A DNA stretch of 64,000 bases. Source: Paragyromitra xinjiangensis. Lineage: Eukaryota; Ascomycota; Pezizomycetes; Pezizales; Discinaceae. How positions within the stretch are numbered: position 1 is the stretch's first letter; each line of letters begins with the position of its first letter. Shown one piece after another: positions 40,396 to 50,800 of this stretch. Location of the stretch: positions 744,001 to 808,000 of the forward strand of contig JBCAMK010000008.1 in assembly GCA_038503065.1 (NCBI GenBank). Reading direction: 5' to 3'. Under the pieces are notes generated by a model. It had not been told where the DNA came from and ran no database searches. It was given only the letters and a program-made list of their open reading frames with translations. The translations under genes and the position numbers were made by a program.

Positions 40396-43300
40396 TTAAA
40401 TATCAAGCGCATCCATAAAAGAAAAACAATTCGCAATATTTAAATCATTTTCAAAAAGAAAATCCCATTTAATATCCCGTTGTCCAAAAAATAAAACTCG
40501 TTCGTTAACGTAGAGTGGGCACGATAGGATGCGGTGTTTGGAAGAATCTTCTTCTCCGCATTGGCAGATAGTGGGGGGTTGTCCAGGTAAGTGATCAGCT
40601 TTGGAAAGTTTGTTTCTGACTTTCCAGATTCTTTTTGCACGGTATAGGGGCAGTCGAGCTATTTTTGGGTTTAATTGTTTGGTATGAGGAATCGGTGGAA
40701 TCCATTTTTGGTGTAAGATTTTGCGTGGTTGTATGGATAGCCAGTTTAATGTGGTTCGTGTCCATTTGCATGATGATAGGTGGTAGGCTTCTTTGGCTAG
40801 GTTGTCTGCTATTTCGTTTCCTGCGATGCCTGTGTGTGATGGGGTCCATTTGCCCATTACTTGGCAGCCGATTGATTGTAGGGTTCGTATGCCGGTGAGG
40901 GTGTGCCAGAGATATTCTCTGTTGGCTGTAGTTGCGCCTGTTAATGCCAATAAGGCATTTTGATTGTCTACGCATAAGAATACTGGTGCGGGGTGCATGA
41001 TATGGTTGACAAGCAGATGAATGGCTTCTTGTATGCCATGAATTTCTGCGTCTTCGTTTTCAGCATGGTGTGCGATGTTGCAGCGATGTGAAAGGCTTTG
41101 TGTTTCAATGCCAAAGCGAATGTGGATTAAGTGTGCTGCTGCGGATACAGTTCCATCCTCGGCTTTAGAGCCATCGGAATATAGGAGCCAGGCGTTTTCA
41201 AGTGTGCCAATCCAAGTTTTATGTGTTTGGGCCGTTTCTTCTTTGGATTTGGAGGATATTATGATATTTTCAGATGGAAGATAGGTTGGTAAGGAGGGAG
41301 GGAGGAGGTTTTCGAGCGGTGGGGAATGTTGGAGCAGAGGTGTGAGGAGTGAAGCGATGCGTTTGAGTCCAGTCCCTTGGTACTCTTGGGTTTGCGGTAG
41401 TAATTTGAGGAGGGGAAGGAAAGCTGGGTTATGAGGTCCAGTTTTTAAAATTCTAATGGCGTATTTCTGAGTGTGCATATCTAGTAGGAGGTCTAGTGGG
41501 GGAAGGGAAGCTTCTGCGAATAATTTGTCGAGCTTGGTTCGTCGTGGGAGGCCTGTAATTAGCCTGGCGAGTGAGTGATAAGCCGGTTTGATTTTTTCCA
41601 AAAGATTATGTTTGCCTGTCCACCAGAGGGATGAGCTCCATAAGAAGTTGGGTTTGGCTAGGGCATGGATGAGTTGGTGAAGGTTGTGTGGGGTGAGGTT
41701 GTGTGCTTTGGCCATAGTGCTGAGGCGTTGTGTAATTGCCCTGAGCCGGTTGGAAGCTTTTTCTATTTGGGGAAGGAAGGATAATTTATCGTCAATGTGT
41801 ATTCCAAGTGATTTGATTACTTGTGAGGGTAAAATTTCAAGATTGATTGATGGTATGAAAAGTGGAGTGTCCAGTTTCCTGATCGTGGTCTTTGTGAGGA
41901 ATTGTATGAGCTCTGTTTTGGGCGGTGAATAGTTGATGTTTAAAAATTTAGCCCTGTTGATTTTTTCCATAAATCTGCTTTGCAGGGTGAGATTGGCGAA
42001 TTTGGTGCTGAAGGCTCCTTGTAGGAGAGCGTCGTCATCTTTGTAAATAGAAGAAAGTTGAAGATTCGAAGGAGAAGGCGCGGTGTCTAGTGCCCCACTG
42101 TAAATGGTAAACGCGATAGAGGAAATGGGTGAGCCTTGTGGGAGGCCTTGTGGAAATGGTTTGGGATCTTCTTTTTGTTGATTAAAGGAAAAAGAAATTG
42201 TGCGATCATTGTTGAATTCCTTGTACCAATTGGTGATCCAGTTGGGGAAGGTGTAGTGTTGGAGGATGTGAAGCATTTGTGAGTGAATTACGCAGTTGAA
42301 AGCTCCTTCTATGTCGGATGTGAGGAGGGATGGTCTAATTTCCCTGTTGCCGCTTTTATTTTTGCTTCTGATGATTTTTCTGTCGAGCCATTCTTGAGCT
42401 GTAGTGAGTAGATTGGCAAGGGGATCTATGGCGGAGATAGAAGTTCTTGCTCCTGTGTGTTGGGAATTTATTGCGCCTGTGGTTATTGCATAGGATTCTA
42501 ATTTTTTGGCTACGCATTTGTCCAGGAGTTTTCCTAGGCATGAAAGTAGTGAAATAGGGCGGTAGGATTTGGGTGTGGAATAGTCGGGTTTCGATGCTTT
42601 GGGGATTGGGGTGATTAGGGCGTGTTTCCAACAGGTGGGCATGGCTGAGTGAAGTAATGCCTGATTGAAGATTTTGGGTATGAGATTCGGATCAGCGAGG
42701 TGCGCTTGGATGATGATGGGGTATGTTATGCCATCTGCGCCTGGAGCTGAATTCTTGTTGGTTTTGGCGAGAAGTTTGCTGATGTGATTTGGTGTGATAT
42801 GTGGCAGTTCGTGTGTGATATTTGTGTGTGGGGGTTGTAACCATTGCGGTGGTATGGGTTGTGGAGTGGAATTGTTGGGTGGGAAGAATGCCTTTGTGAA
42901 AATTTGACATTTATCTTGAAATTCCGATTTATCTTCCAGTGTGGGAATGTTGGTGGGGGGAGTGCGTCCTTTGGATTGTTTGATGGTTTTCCAGAGGATG
43001 TTGGGATCGTTGGTGTTGAGTCTTTGTTGCCAGTGGTGTTCTTTAGCGAGTTTGACTTCTTTTTGCCATTTTTTGTGTAGGTTTTTGGCGATGTGTTTAT
43101 TTTCTGGTGTGGGGTGCGTTCTGCTGTATTTGTTGGTGGCATTAAGGGCCTTGCGCAGTTTGGTGAGTTCTTTTGTCCACCATGATTTGGATTTTTGGGA
43201 GGGTTTGGAAAGAGGAATTGCGGCTTCTGTTGCTTGTTGCAGCATGAGAGTTAAAGTTTCGCATGCTGTTGTGGTTTGAATTTTGGTTGTGAGTGGCATG

Positions 43301-44082
43301 TTGTGTATCGGGTGATTTTGTATTATGCGGTGGAATTTGTCCCAGTCTGCCCTGTGGATATCTCTTTTAGGGTGGATATGGGTGTGTGCATTTAATACGA
43401 AGGTTGTGGTGATGGTTGCATGATCTGATCCATCCTTTAGGCCTGAATCGCTTTCCCATAGTTGGGCAAGGTGATCAATGCCTTTGGATAGTGTGAGGTC
43501 GATTATGGAGGAATTGTTACCATTGCGGGGGAAATGTGTGTATGTTCCTGGGTGGTTGTGGAGGTGGTAGTCTTGTTCTTCCAGCCAGGAGACTAGGAGA
43601 TTGGATATGGGTCTGGTTCTGTCGAGAGTTGGGAAGTGCAGGTGTGTTTTGGCGCCATACCACCATGTGTGATGGAGGTTGAAATCTCCGCAGATGAGGT
43701 GGTTGGGCAGGAAGGTGTTGGTGGAAAGGTAGTTGTGTGATGATGGTAAGTGATTTGCGTAGATGTTGGTGATATCGATGGTTAGATTTGGGAGTTTGAT
43801 TTGTACTGTTAGGCAGTTGTTGAAATATGTTGATTTTTGTATTGGATCGAGATATGACTTGATATAGGTGACACATTTGGGATTTGGTGATAAAGGTGCA
43901 AATAGAGTGAAGTTTGGAATTTGAGGTGGTAGGCCAGTTGGTAGGCACCAGGGGTCTTGTAGTAGGAGTGCTATTAAATTTTTGTTCGATGCGGCGTGTT
44001 GGGTTACTGAATGGGTGGAGGCCATTCCTTTGGCACAGTTCAGTTGCTGTACCTGGGCTATGCCTGATGATTTGGTTGTCAT
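40396..44082 (-). CDS. LINE ORF2: APE endonuclease, reverse transcriptase, RNase H
   Basis: 1,228 residues without interruption. The N-terminal APE-type endonuclease has QLNCAKG, LQDPW, GDFNLHHTWWYG and the SDH motif near 225. The RT has RPISLLSCLGKLLDKC, SDIEGAFNCVIH, PQGLPQGSPISSIAFTIYSG and the catalytic YKDD near 680. The RNase H domain has LYSDGS near 969, ENEDAEIHGIQEA, CVDNQNAL and WTPSHTGIAGNEIADNLAKEA. A CQCGEEDSSKHRILSC knuckle ends the protein. This set is typical of the Tad1/I group. Its ATG overlaps the ORF1 stop as ATGA, which suggests reinitiation after ORF1. Confidence 0.92.
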   Translation of the reverse strand: MTTKSSGIAQVQQLNCAKGMASTHSVTQHAASNKNLIALLLQDPWCLPTGLPPQIPNFTLFAPLSPNPKCVTYIKSYLDPIQKSTYFNNCLTVQIKLPNLTIDITNIYANHLPSSHNYLSTNTFLPNHLICGDFNLHHTWWYGAKTHLHFPTLDRTRPISNLLVSWLEEQDYHLHNHPGTYTHFPRNGNNSSIIDLTLSKGIDHLAQLWESDSGLKDGSDHATITTTFVLNAHTHIHPKRDIHRADWDKFHRIIQNHPIHNMPLTTKIQTTTACETLTLMLQQATEAAIPLSKPSQKSKSWWTKELTKLRKALNATNKYSRTHPTPENKHIAKNLHKKWQKEVKLAKEHHWQQRLNTNDPNILWKTIKQSKGRTPPTNIPTLEDKSEFQDKCQIFTKAFFPPNNSTPQPIPPQWLQPPHTNITHELPHITPNHISKLLAKTNKNSAPGADGITYPIIIQAHLADPNLIPKIFNQALLHSAMPTCWKHALITPIPKASKPDYSTPKSYRPISLLSCLGKLLDKCVAKKLESYAITTGAINSQHTGARTSISAIDPLANLLTTAQEWLDRKIIRSKNKSGNREIRPSLLTSDIEGAFNCVIHSQMLHILQHYTFPNWITNWYKEFNNDRTISFSFNQQKEDPKPFPQGLPQGSPISSIAFTIYSGALDTAPSPSNLQLSSIYKDDDALLQGAFSTKFANLTLQSRFMEKINRAKFLNINYSPPKTELIQFLTKTTIRKLDTPLFIPSINLEILPSQVIKSLGIHIDDKLSFLPQIEKASNRLRAITQRLSTMAKAHNLTPHNLHQLIHALAKPNFLWSSSLWWTGKHNLLEKIKPAYHSLARLITGLPRRTKLDKLFAEASLPPLDLLLDMHTQKYAIRILKTGPHNPAFLPLLKLLPQTQEYQGTGLKRIASLLTPLLQHSPPLENLLPPSLPTYLPSENIIISSKSKEETAQTHKTWIGTLENAWLLYSDGSKAEDGTVSAAAHLIHIRFGIETQSLSHRCNIAHHAENEDAEIHGIQEAIHLLVNHIMHPAPVFLCVDNQNALLALTGATTANREYLWHTLTGIRTLQSIGCQVMGKWTPSHTGIAGNEIADNLAKEAYHLSSCKWTRTTLNWLSIQPRKILHQKWIPPIPHTKQLNPKIARLPLYRAKRIWKVRNKLSKADHLPGQPPTICQCGEEDSSKHRILSCPLYVNERVLFFGQRDIKWDFLFENDLNIANCFSFMDALDI

Positions 44083-45515
44083 TTAATTATTGGTGGTGGG
44101 TTTTTGGAGCGATTTACTAGATATAGGGCTCTGGTCTTGGCTTTTTCTGGGCAATCGATGGCTGTGTGTTGATTGGTGTCGCAGCAGGCACAGCGGAGGG
44201 GCATGTGAGTGCATCTGGCTCCTCCTTTGCAAGTGGGAGTGGAACATTTGTGGTCTTTTGTGTGATGAGGTTGGGCGCATATGGCGCAGGCGGTGTCGCT
44301 TTTGCATGTTGCGTCGTGGTGTCCGAGTTTTTGGCAGTTGCGGCATTGGGTGGTAGGGTTAATGGGGTGATATTCCCTTGCTTTGCATGTGGCATTAAAG
44401 AGGTTGAGGTATGTGAATCCAAGTGATTTGAGAGTGTGTTTGGCGGGTATGGCGATAACGATGGAAGAGTGTTTTTTCCCTTTGCGGCCTTCTTCCGTGC
44501 TGAGCCATCTGGATGCTTGTGCGAGTTCAACTTCGGGGAGGGCTGCTTTGAGTGCATTGGTGATATCCGTGGTTTGGACTGGTTTGTCATTGAAGTGGGT
44601 GGGGACGCTGTCTAGTATAAATTTGGACCATCTGCTGTTAACTCTGGTGTTGGTGATGGGGATTTTGAGTAGTGTGCAGGCAGAGGTGATTTCATGTTGG
44701 AATTGCGTGAGGAAGGTGTCTGCTGGTTCGTTGGGTCGTGTGAGGAGCATTAGATTATCTCCATTGGTTTTCTTGACTGCGAGGATGCAGGTCTTTTGTG
44801 CTCCTAGCTTGTTGTTGATGGCGTCAAGAATTGCGTCTGGTGTAATGGTTGCTGGGAGAGGTTCGGTGAGTTCTAGGATTATTTCTCTTTTGTCTGTGGT
44901 ATAGTCCAGTTTGTAGAGAGGTTGGGGTGATGGTTTTTTGCCCTTTTTGTTTTGGACTTGTTGGAAGGATGGTTCGCCTGGTGCTGGGGCGGTGATGTTG
45001 GCATAGGAGGTTTGAGCTCCTTGTTTGGGTTTGGTCTGGTTGGTGAGCTGGGGAGCTTGAATGGTGGGGATGATGGGGGCGGTTGGTGTGGTTTTTGCTA
45101 TTTGCAAGCTGTGGAGTCTGTTATCTAGGGTGTGAACATCATTTTGAAGTCTGATGTTTTGTGCCTTGATATCGGCGAGTTTGGTGAGGGAGGATTCATG
45201 CTGTTTGTGGCTGAACTGAATCTGGGTTTTGAGACTGCTTAGCTGTTGTTCGAAATCTAGCTTAAGGTCTGCAATTTGGCTTTGGATGAGCCAGGCGAGG
45301 TAGTTAGTGGCTTTGCCATGATTGAGGTTTTGAAGTTCCTCGGGCGCAAATTGTGTGAAGTTCATGTCGGAGTTGTATTCTTGTCCTGCGATGTCTTCTT
45401 CGTCTTCGTCGGCTTCGCTAGAAGAGCTGCTTTGGTGGGAGGGGGGTTTGTCAGTCATGGGAAGGTCTGCTGCGTCAAAGGCAGAGAGCGCGGTGGAGCC
45501 TTCAGCTTGTGACAT
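44079..45515 (-). CDS. LINE ORF1 (nucleocapsid-like)
   Basis: About 478 residues from the ATG at 45515 (MSQAEGSTALSAFD), which matches the start of the plus-strand ORF1 proteins (MSAPEGSTALSAFD). Ser/Asp/Glu-rich N-terminus, a Leu-rich coiled-coil stretch around residues 90-150, a middle domain with TTDKREIILELTEPLPA and VNSRWSKFILDSVP, then Cys/His knuckles CRNCQKLGHHDATC, CAICAQPHHTKDHKC and CACCDTNQHTAIDC. It would bind LINE RNA. Confidence 0.9.
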   Translation of the reverse strand: MSQAEGSTALSAFDAADLPMTDKPPSHQSSSSSEADEDEEDIAGQEYNSDMNFTQFAPEELQNLNHGKATNYLAWLIQSQIADLKLDFEQQLSSLKTQIQFSHKQHESSLTKLADIKAQNIRLQNDVHTLDNRLHSLQIAKTTPTAPIIPTIQAPQLTNQTKPKQGAQTSYANITAPAPGEPSFQQVQNKKGKKPSPQPLYKLDYTTDKREIILELTEPLPATITPDAILDAINNKLGAQKTCILAVKKTNGDNLMLLTRPNEPADTFLTQFQHEITSACTLLKIPITNTRVNSRWSKFILDSVPTHFNDKPVQTTDITNALKAALPEVELAQASRWLSTEEGRKGKKHSSIVIAIPAKHTLKSLGFTYLNLFNATCKAREYHPINPTTQCRNCQKLGHHDATCKSDTACAICAQPHHTKDHKCSTPTCKGGARCTHMPLRCACCDTNQHTAIDCPEKAKTRALYLVNRSKNPPPIIK

Positions 45516-45829
45516 TGGGATTGTTTTGCGTTGGGTGGAAGGGGCGAGGTGAGAGGAGGTTCGTTTGCGGCCAGCAACCTTTGGTGGGGTTGTTTGGACG
45601 CGGACAAAGTGCACTGGGGTTGCGATGGGTGAGGGGGATCTCCTGGGGGGAGTTTGGGGATCCAGAGTGATGGCTCAGATGCAGGAGGAGGTAAATTTCC
45701 TGAAGCGGGGTAAAAGTGGTGAGAAAGGAAGCAGTAAAGTTAAAGACTTTTTGCTGTGTGTAACGCAGTTGCAACGCAGAATTTGGTGTTTTCGGCTATT
45801 TCAATCAGCGATGTCGGGGCATGTGTATT

Positions 45830-46085
45830 ACCAGTAGAAAGCGCTGCCAGTGCGTTGCCTATCAGCTTCCACTGATGCATACTGCACAGGTTGATTCAGA
45901 ACTCTACCACTTCCTCGGAGTGGTAGATGCAGCCGTCTAAGTGCCGTCAGCTTGTCAGCTTACGCACTTGCGGTTCCTTTGTATCAACCAGATCAGTGGG
46001 ATGCGGTAGCTCTCTGCATGTGGGAGCAACCCCACCGATGCAGGCTCCTACAGTCCCATCAGTCTGGCCCTGATCTACTACGCAT
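45830..46085. other. Short flank between the head-to-head LINEs
   Basis: This 256-bp segment separates the two insertions and should be older target DNA. It has an inverted repeat CTACCACT-TCCTCGG-AGTGGTAG at about 45902-45924. The open frame across it is short and unrecognised. Confidence 0.5.
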
Positions 46086-46098
46086 ACTAGAGGCAGTA
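46086..46098 (+). repeat. 13-bp junction repeat, copy 1 of 4
   Basis: ACTAGAGGCAGTA immediately precedes LINE copy 1 (TATAACAAGCGACC...). The same 13 bp lies at each following boundary, so three insertions are flanked by four copies, as expected for target duplications at one reused site. Confidence 0.85.
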
Positions 46099-46430
46099 TA
46101 TAACAAGCGACCGCCCACCTCGCTTCCACTTTTCCTCCATCATCTCCGACCGCAAACTCAACACCACAAACCACCTCTCCCAGAATCTCACAGAACCAAA
46201 AGTTTTCATCTCTTTGGCCTCGTTTATCATCACACCCCACCCTGCATCCGGGAATTCATCACTCCCATTGCTCTCCCATCAACCTGGCTCCCAATACTCC
46301 CCCCAGAGTATCGCCATCACCACCCGCAACTCCCGTCCGACTTGTTTGGGCACCCGTCACACCCACACCTCTTGCTGGACGCAAACGCACATCCAGTCAT
46401 CTTTCCCCCCATCTCACTCGAATCTCCAAC

Positions 46431-47864
46431 ATGTCTGCACCCGAAGGCAGCACTGCCCTCTCTGCCTTCGATCCCACAGATCTCCCCATGGAAGACAAAC
46501 CCGCTTCCAACCACAGCAGCTCCTCCAGTGAACACGACGACGATGAAAGCGTCGGAGGCCAGGAATTCAACTCCAATCTCAACTTCACACAAATCCCTGC
46601 CAAAGAAATGGCAAACATGACCAATGCCACCACCACCAACTATCTCACTTGGTTCATCCAGAGCCAATTCAACTCAATGAAAGACGAATTTGAGAGACAA
46701 ATGGACACTCTCCTAGCCCAAATCAAATTTAACAACATCCAAAATACCAACACCACCTCCAAACTCGCGGAAATTAAAGCTCAAAACATTTCCCTCCAAA
46801 ACACCGTCCGCTCCCTAGATGCCAGACTTCTACACCTTCAAACCAACCAAAGCACCAAAACCAACACTCCTGCCGCAAACAACAAACCTTCCACCACAAA
46901 CACCAGCAAACCCCCCAACACCACCAACAAAGCACAAGAAACCTACGCCAGCAAAGCCACAACAGCACCTGGCGAAAGTAACTTCACCACAGTCACCAAT
47001 CGCAAAACTCCAAAGATCCAACCACTATACAAGCCTGATTTCACCACCGACAAAAGAGAAATCATACTTGAACTCACCGAACCCCTTCCAACCTCAGCCA
47101 CCCCAGATTCCATCCTCAACGCCATCAACAACCGCCTAGGAGCCGTTAACACATGCATCCTAGCCGTTCGCAAAACCAACAACGACAATCTCATCCTCAC
47201 CACCAAACCCAACGAAGCAGCCGACAAATTCATAGAACAATACGAACATGAAATCACCTCAGCATGCAACCTCCTTAAAATTCCAATCACCAACATCAGA
47301 ATCAACAGCAGGTGGTCAAAATTCATCATCGACGCTGTCCCACTCAACTTCAACCTTGAACCTGTCACACCCACCACCATCACCAATGCCCTTCAAGCCG
47401 CCCTACCCGACGTACAACTAGCCCAAGCCCCAAGATGGCTATCCACCGAAGAAAAACGCATCGGCAAAAAAGCCTCCTCCATCGTCATCGCCCTGCCGGC
47501 CAGACACACCCTCAAAACCCTAGGCTTCACCTACCTCAACATTCTTAATGCCACCTGCAAGATCCGTGAATACCATCCAATCAACCCCACCACTCAATGC
47601 CGAAACTGTCAAAAATTAGGACACCACGACGCCACCTGCAAACAAGAAGTTGCCTGCGCCATCTGCGCACTTGCTCACCACACCAAAGACCACAAATGCG
47701 ATCAAATCACATGCAAAGGTGGCGCCAGATGCACACACATGCCACTCAGATGTGCCTGCTGCAACACCAACCAACACACCGCCATTGACTGCCCCGAAAA
47801 AATGAAGACCAGAGCACTCTACCTTGCTCAACGCGCACAAAAAATCAACAACCGTAATGATTAA
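46431..47864 (+). CDS. LINE ORF1, array copy 1
   Basis: 477 residues from the ATG at 46431. Ser/Asp-rich N-terminus, a coiled-coil-prone stretch with MDTLLAQIKF and ISLQNTVRSLDARLLHLQ, an Asn/Thr/Pro linker, a middle domain with DKREIILELTEPLP and NSRWSKFIIDAVPLNF, and knuckles CRNCQKLGHHDATC and CACCNTNQHTAIDC. It is homologous throughout to the minus-strand ORF1 at 44079-45515. The stop overlaps the ORF2 start in ATGATTAA. Confidence 0.92.
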   Translation: MSAPEGSTALSAFDPTDLPMEDKPASNHSSSSSEHDDDESVGGQEFNSNLNFTQIPAKEMANMTNATTTNYLTWFIQSQFNSMKDEFERQMDTLLAQIKFNNIQNTNTTSKLAEIKAQNISLQNTVRSLDARLLHLQTNQSTKTNTPAANNKPSTTNTSKPPNTTNKAQETYASKATTAPGESNFTTVTNRKTPKIQPLYKPDFTTDKREIILELTEPLPTSATPDSILNAINNRLGAVNTCILAVRKTNNDNLILTTKPNEAADKFIEQYEHEITSACNLLKIPITNIRINSRWSKFIIDAVPLNFNLEPVTPTTITNALQAALPDVQLAQAPRWLSTEEKRIGKKASSIVIALPARHTLKTLGFTYLNILNATCKIREYHPINPTTQCRNCQKLGHHDATCKQEVACAICALAHHTKDHKCDQITCKGGARCTHMPLRCACCNTNQHTAIDCPEKMKTRALYLAQRAQKINNRND

Positions 47865-50800
47865 ACACACCACACAAATCACAGGCATAGCCCAAGTGCA
47901 ACAACTGAATTGCGCTAAAGGAAAGGCCTCCACTCTTTCAGTACTGCATCATGCAAACATCAACACCCAACTAGCCATACTCGCCCTACAAGATCCATGG
48001 TCAGAAACCCAAGGCCTACCACCAAACATCACAAACTTTCATCGTTTTTCACCAACGAACCAAAACCCCAAATGCGTCATCTACATAAACGCAAACATGA
48101 ACCTGAATCCACGCATATCAACCTCCTTCTTCAACAACGCCATTTCAATCATAATCACCACAGCCATAGGTGACATTGAAATTTCAAACATTTACGCCAA
48201 TCACACACCCACAACACACACTTACCTCAACATGCACAACTTTCTCCCCATGCACATAATATTAGCAGACACAAACCTACACCACACATGGTGGTATGGA
48301 CTCGAAACAGACACCCATCGCACTTCCATAAACAGAACCAGAACCACAGCCAACCAACTCGTGGATTGGCTAGAAGATCACAGCTACCAACTCATCAACC
48401 ACCCAGGAACCTTCACACATTTCCCCAGAAATGGCAACAAAAATTCCATCATCGATCTTACCTTATTCAAAAATATACAACAATATCTCATAACATGGCA
48501 ATCCGATCAAGGTCTAAGAGATAACTCTGATCACACCCTGATCACAACTACCATATTTCTTCCGCCAAAACCCACAGCAACACCCAAACGCAACCTCAGC
48601 AAAGCAAACTGGACTCAATTTCACGATATAATAAGACAATCAGCAATCAACAACTCCCAACCCACCAACGCCAACGAAACCATCAAAGAATGCGAAAAAC
48701 TCACCTCCCTCATACAACTAGACACCATCACCGCCATACCCCTATCGAAACCCAGCCAACATTCCAAAGGCTGGTGGACCAATGAACTCTCCAAACTGAA
48801 AAGGAAAATAAACACCATTAATCATCTAATCAAACGACCCAATCCACCACAGCACACCAAAAGCCTCCTTAAAAATCTTCGAACGCAATGGAAAATCGAA
48901 ATCAATGAAGCCAAAAAACATCACTGGCATCAACGGCTATCCACCAACGACCCCAAGCAAATCTGGCAGGCCATCAAACAAACCAACGGCCGCAGACCCC
49001 CCACAACCATACAACCTCTACACAATGCACCCAACTTCGAAGCACAATGCAACGCCTTCAAGTCCACGTTCTTCCCACCCATCCTCGCCTCTCACCAACC
49101 ACTACCACAAAACTGGCTTCCCCCACCTGCATCAGATCAATCTACCAACATACCCTATGTCACTTCAGAATTAATTTCCAAATTGCTCGCCAAAACCTCC
49201 CCCACATCCGCCCCAGGACACGATGGGATCATTTACCCTCACATACAACACACTCATCAAGCTGCTCCTCTACTCATTCCTAAAATTTTGACAGCTGCCC
49301 TTCGCTTTGGCGCCTTCCCCGACATATGGAAACAAGCAATCGTCACACCCATACCCAAGTCAGGCAAAGACGATTACTCCAAACCTAATGCCTACCGCCC
49401 TATCTCATTATTATCATGTCTAGGCAAACTTTTAGAACGCATTATCACAAAACAATTAGAAATCGCCGCAATAAATTCAGGTGCAATAAACCACCAACAC
49501 ACAGGTGGGCGCACGGGAATCTCGGCAATAGACGCTCTTCAACAAATCATCACACCATCCCAATCCTGGCTTGACATTCCTGCCACAACAGGACATCAAA
49601 AACAATTACGACCCTCCATCCTCACTACAGACATTGAAGGAGCCTTCAACTGCGTCATCCATCAACAAATGACTGCGATCTTTCTTCACTTCAAATTTCC
49701 CACATACCTAATACAATGGTACCAGAGCTTCACTACCAACCGAACAATAGCTTTCCGCTTCAATAACACCACAAGTCCGACACTACCCTTCAACAGTGGA
49801 CTCCCTCAAGGATCCGCTGTTTCATCCATTGCCTTCACCATATACAGTGCCGCATTAGACACCGAACCATCACCCTCTAATCTCACTTATTCCAACACCT
49901 ACATTGATGACAACGCCATGCTACAAGCAAGCTTTTCACAAAAATTTGCCACCAGAACACTGCAACAACGCCTCGACCTCAAGATCAAAAGAGGCTCACA
50001 TCTCAATATCCTTTTCTCCCCGCCAAAAACAGAACTCATGCATCTAAGACTCAACTCCAGAATCAAAGATCCCATCCCCACTCCCATCACACTCTACAAT
50101 CAAAGCATCCTACCCACCGAACAAAACCGCATGTTAGGCCTCATAATCGATCGAAGATTAACTTTTCATCAACACACACATCACATCGTCGCCTCCCTAC
50201 TCAAAACCAAAGGAGCCATATATCCTCTTCTCAAATCCATACACCTCACCCCCGCCACAATACATCACATCTTGCATATAGTCCACATCCCCAAAATGTT
50301 ATGGGGTTCCCCCATATGGTGGACAGGCGCACCCACCATAATAGATAACATTCAACCAACATATCACAGCCTTGCCCGTCTCATCACAGGCCTCCCCAGA
50401 TATACCAAGATAACCCACTTACTACGCGAAGCCGCCCTACCACCGCTCAATCTACTGCTAGATTACCACTCACAAAAATACGGCATACGCATCCTAAAAA
50501 ACAACGCGTACAATCCAGCCTTCCTCCCGCTACTCAAGCTCCTTCCACAAACAACAGAATACAAAGGAACAGGACTTAAAAGAATAGCCTCCCTGCTTCA
50601 ACCCCTCATCAATAACCTACCCCTCGAAAGACTTGAATTTTCCTTCCATTCTTCATATCTTACACCAAGCTCCTTACAAATTTCCAAACTTTCCAAACAA
50701 CAAACAGCCACGCAACACATAAATTGGACAGGCACATTAGAAAACGCCTGGCTTCTTTATACAGATGGCTCCCTCAATGATAATGGACACACATCCTCCG

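Larger units (their letters stand above)
40233..45818 (-). mobile_element. Full-length LINE (Tad1/I-like) with 11-bp target duplication
   Basis: GCATGTGTATT occurs at 40222-40232 and 45819-45829. Between them, on the minus strand, lie a 300-bp leader, ORF1, ORF2 with endonuclease, RT and RNase H, a 3' UTR ending GAGGCGATATACTTTGTATCAGGGCCGTA, and an (AAATAA)n-type tail. Both frames are open, so it could be autonomous. The 3' UTR motif is shared with the plus-strand array at 46099-63049, but the tail differs. Confidence 0.9.
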
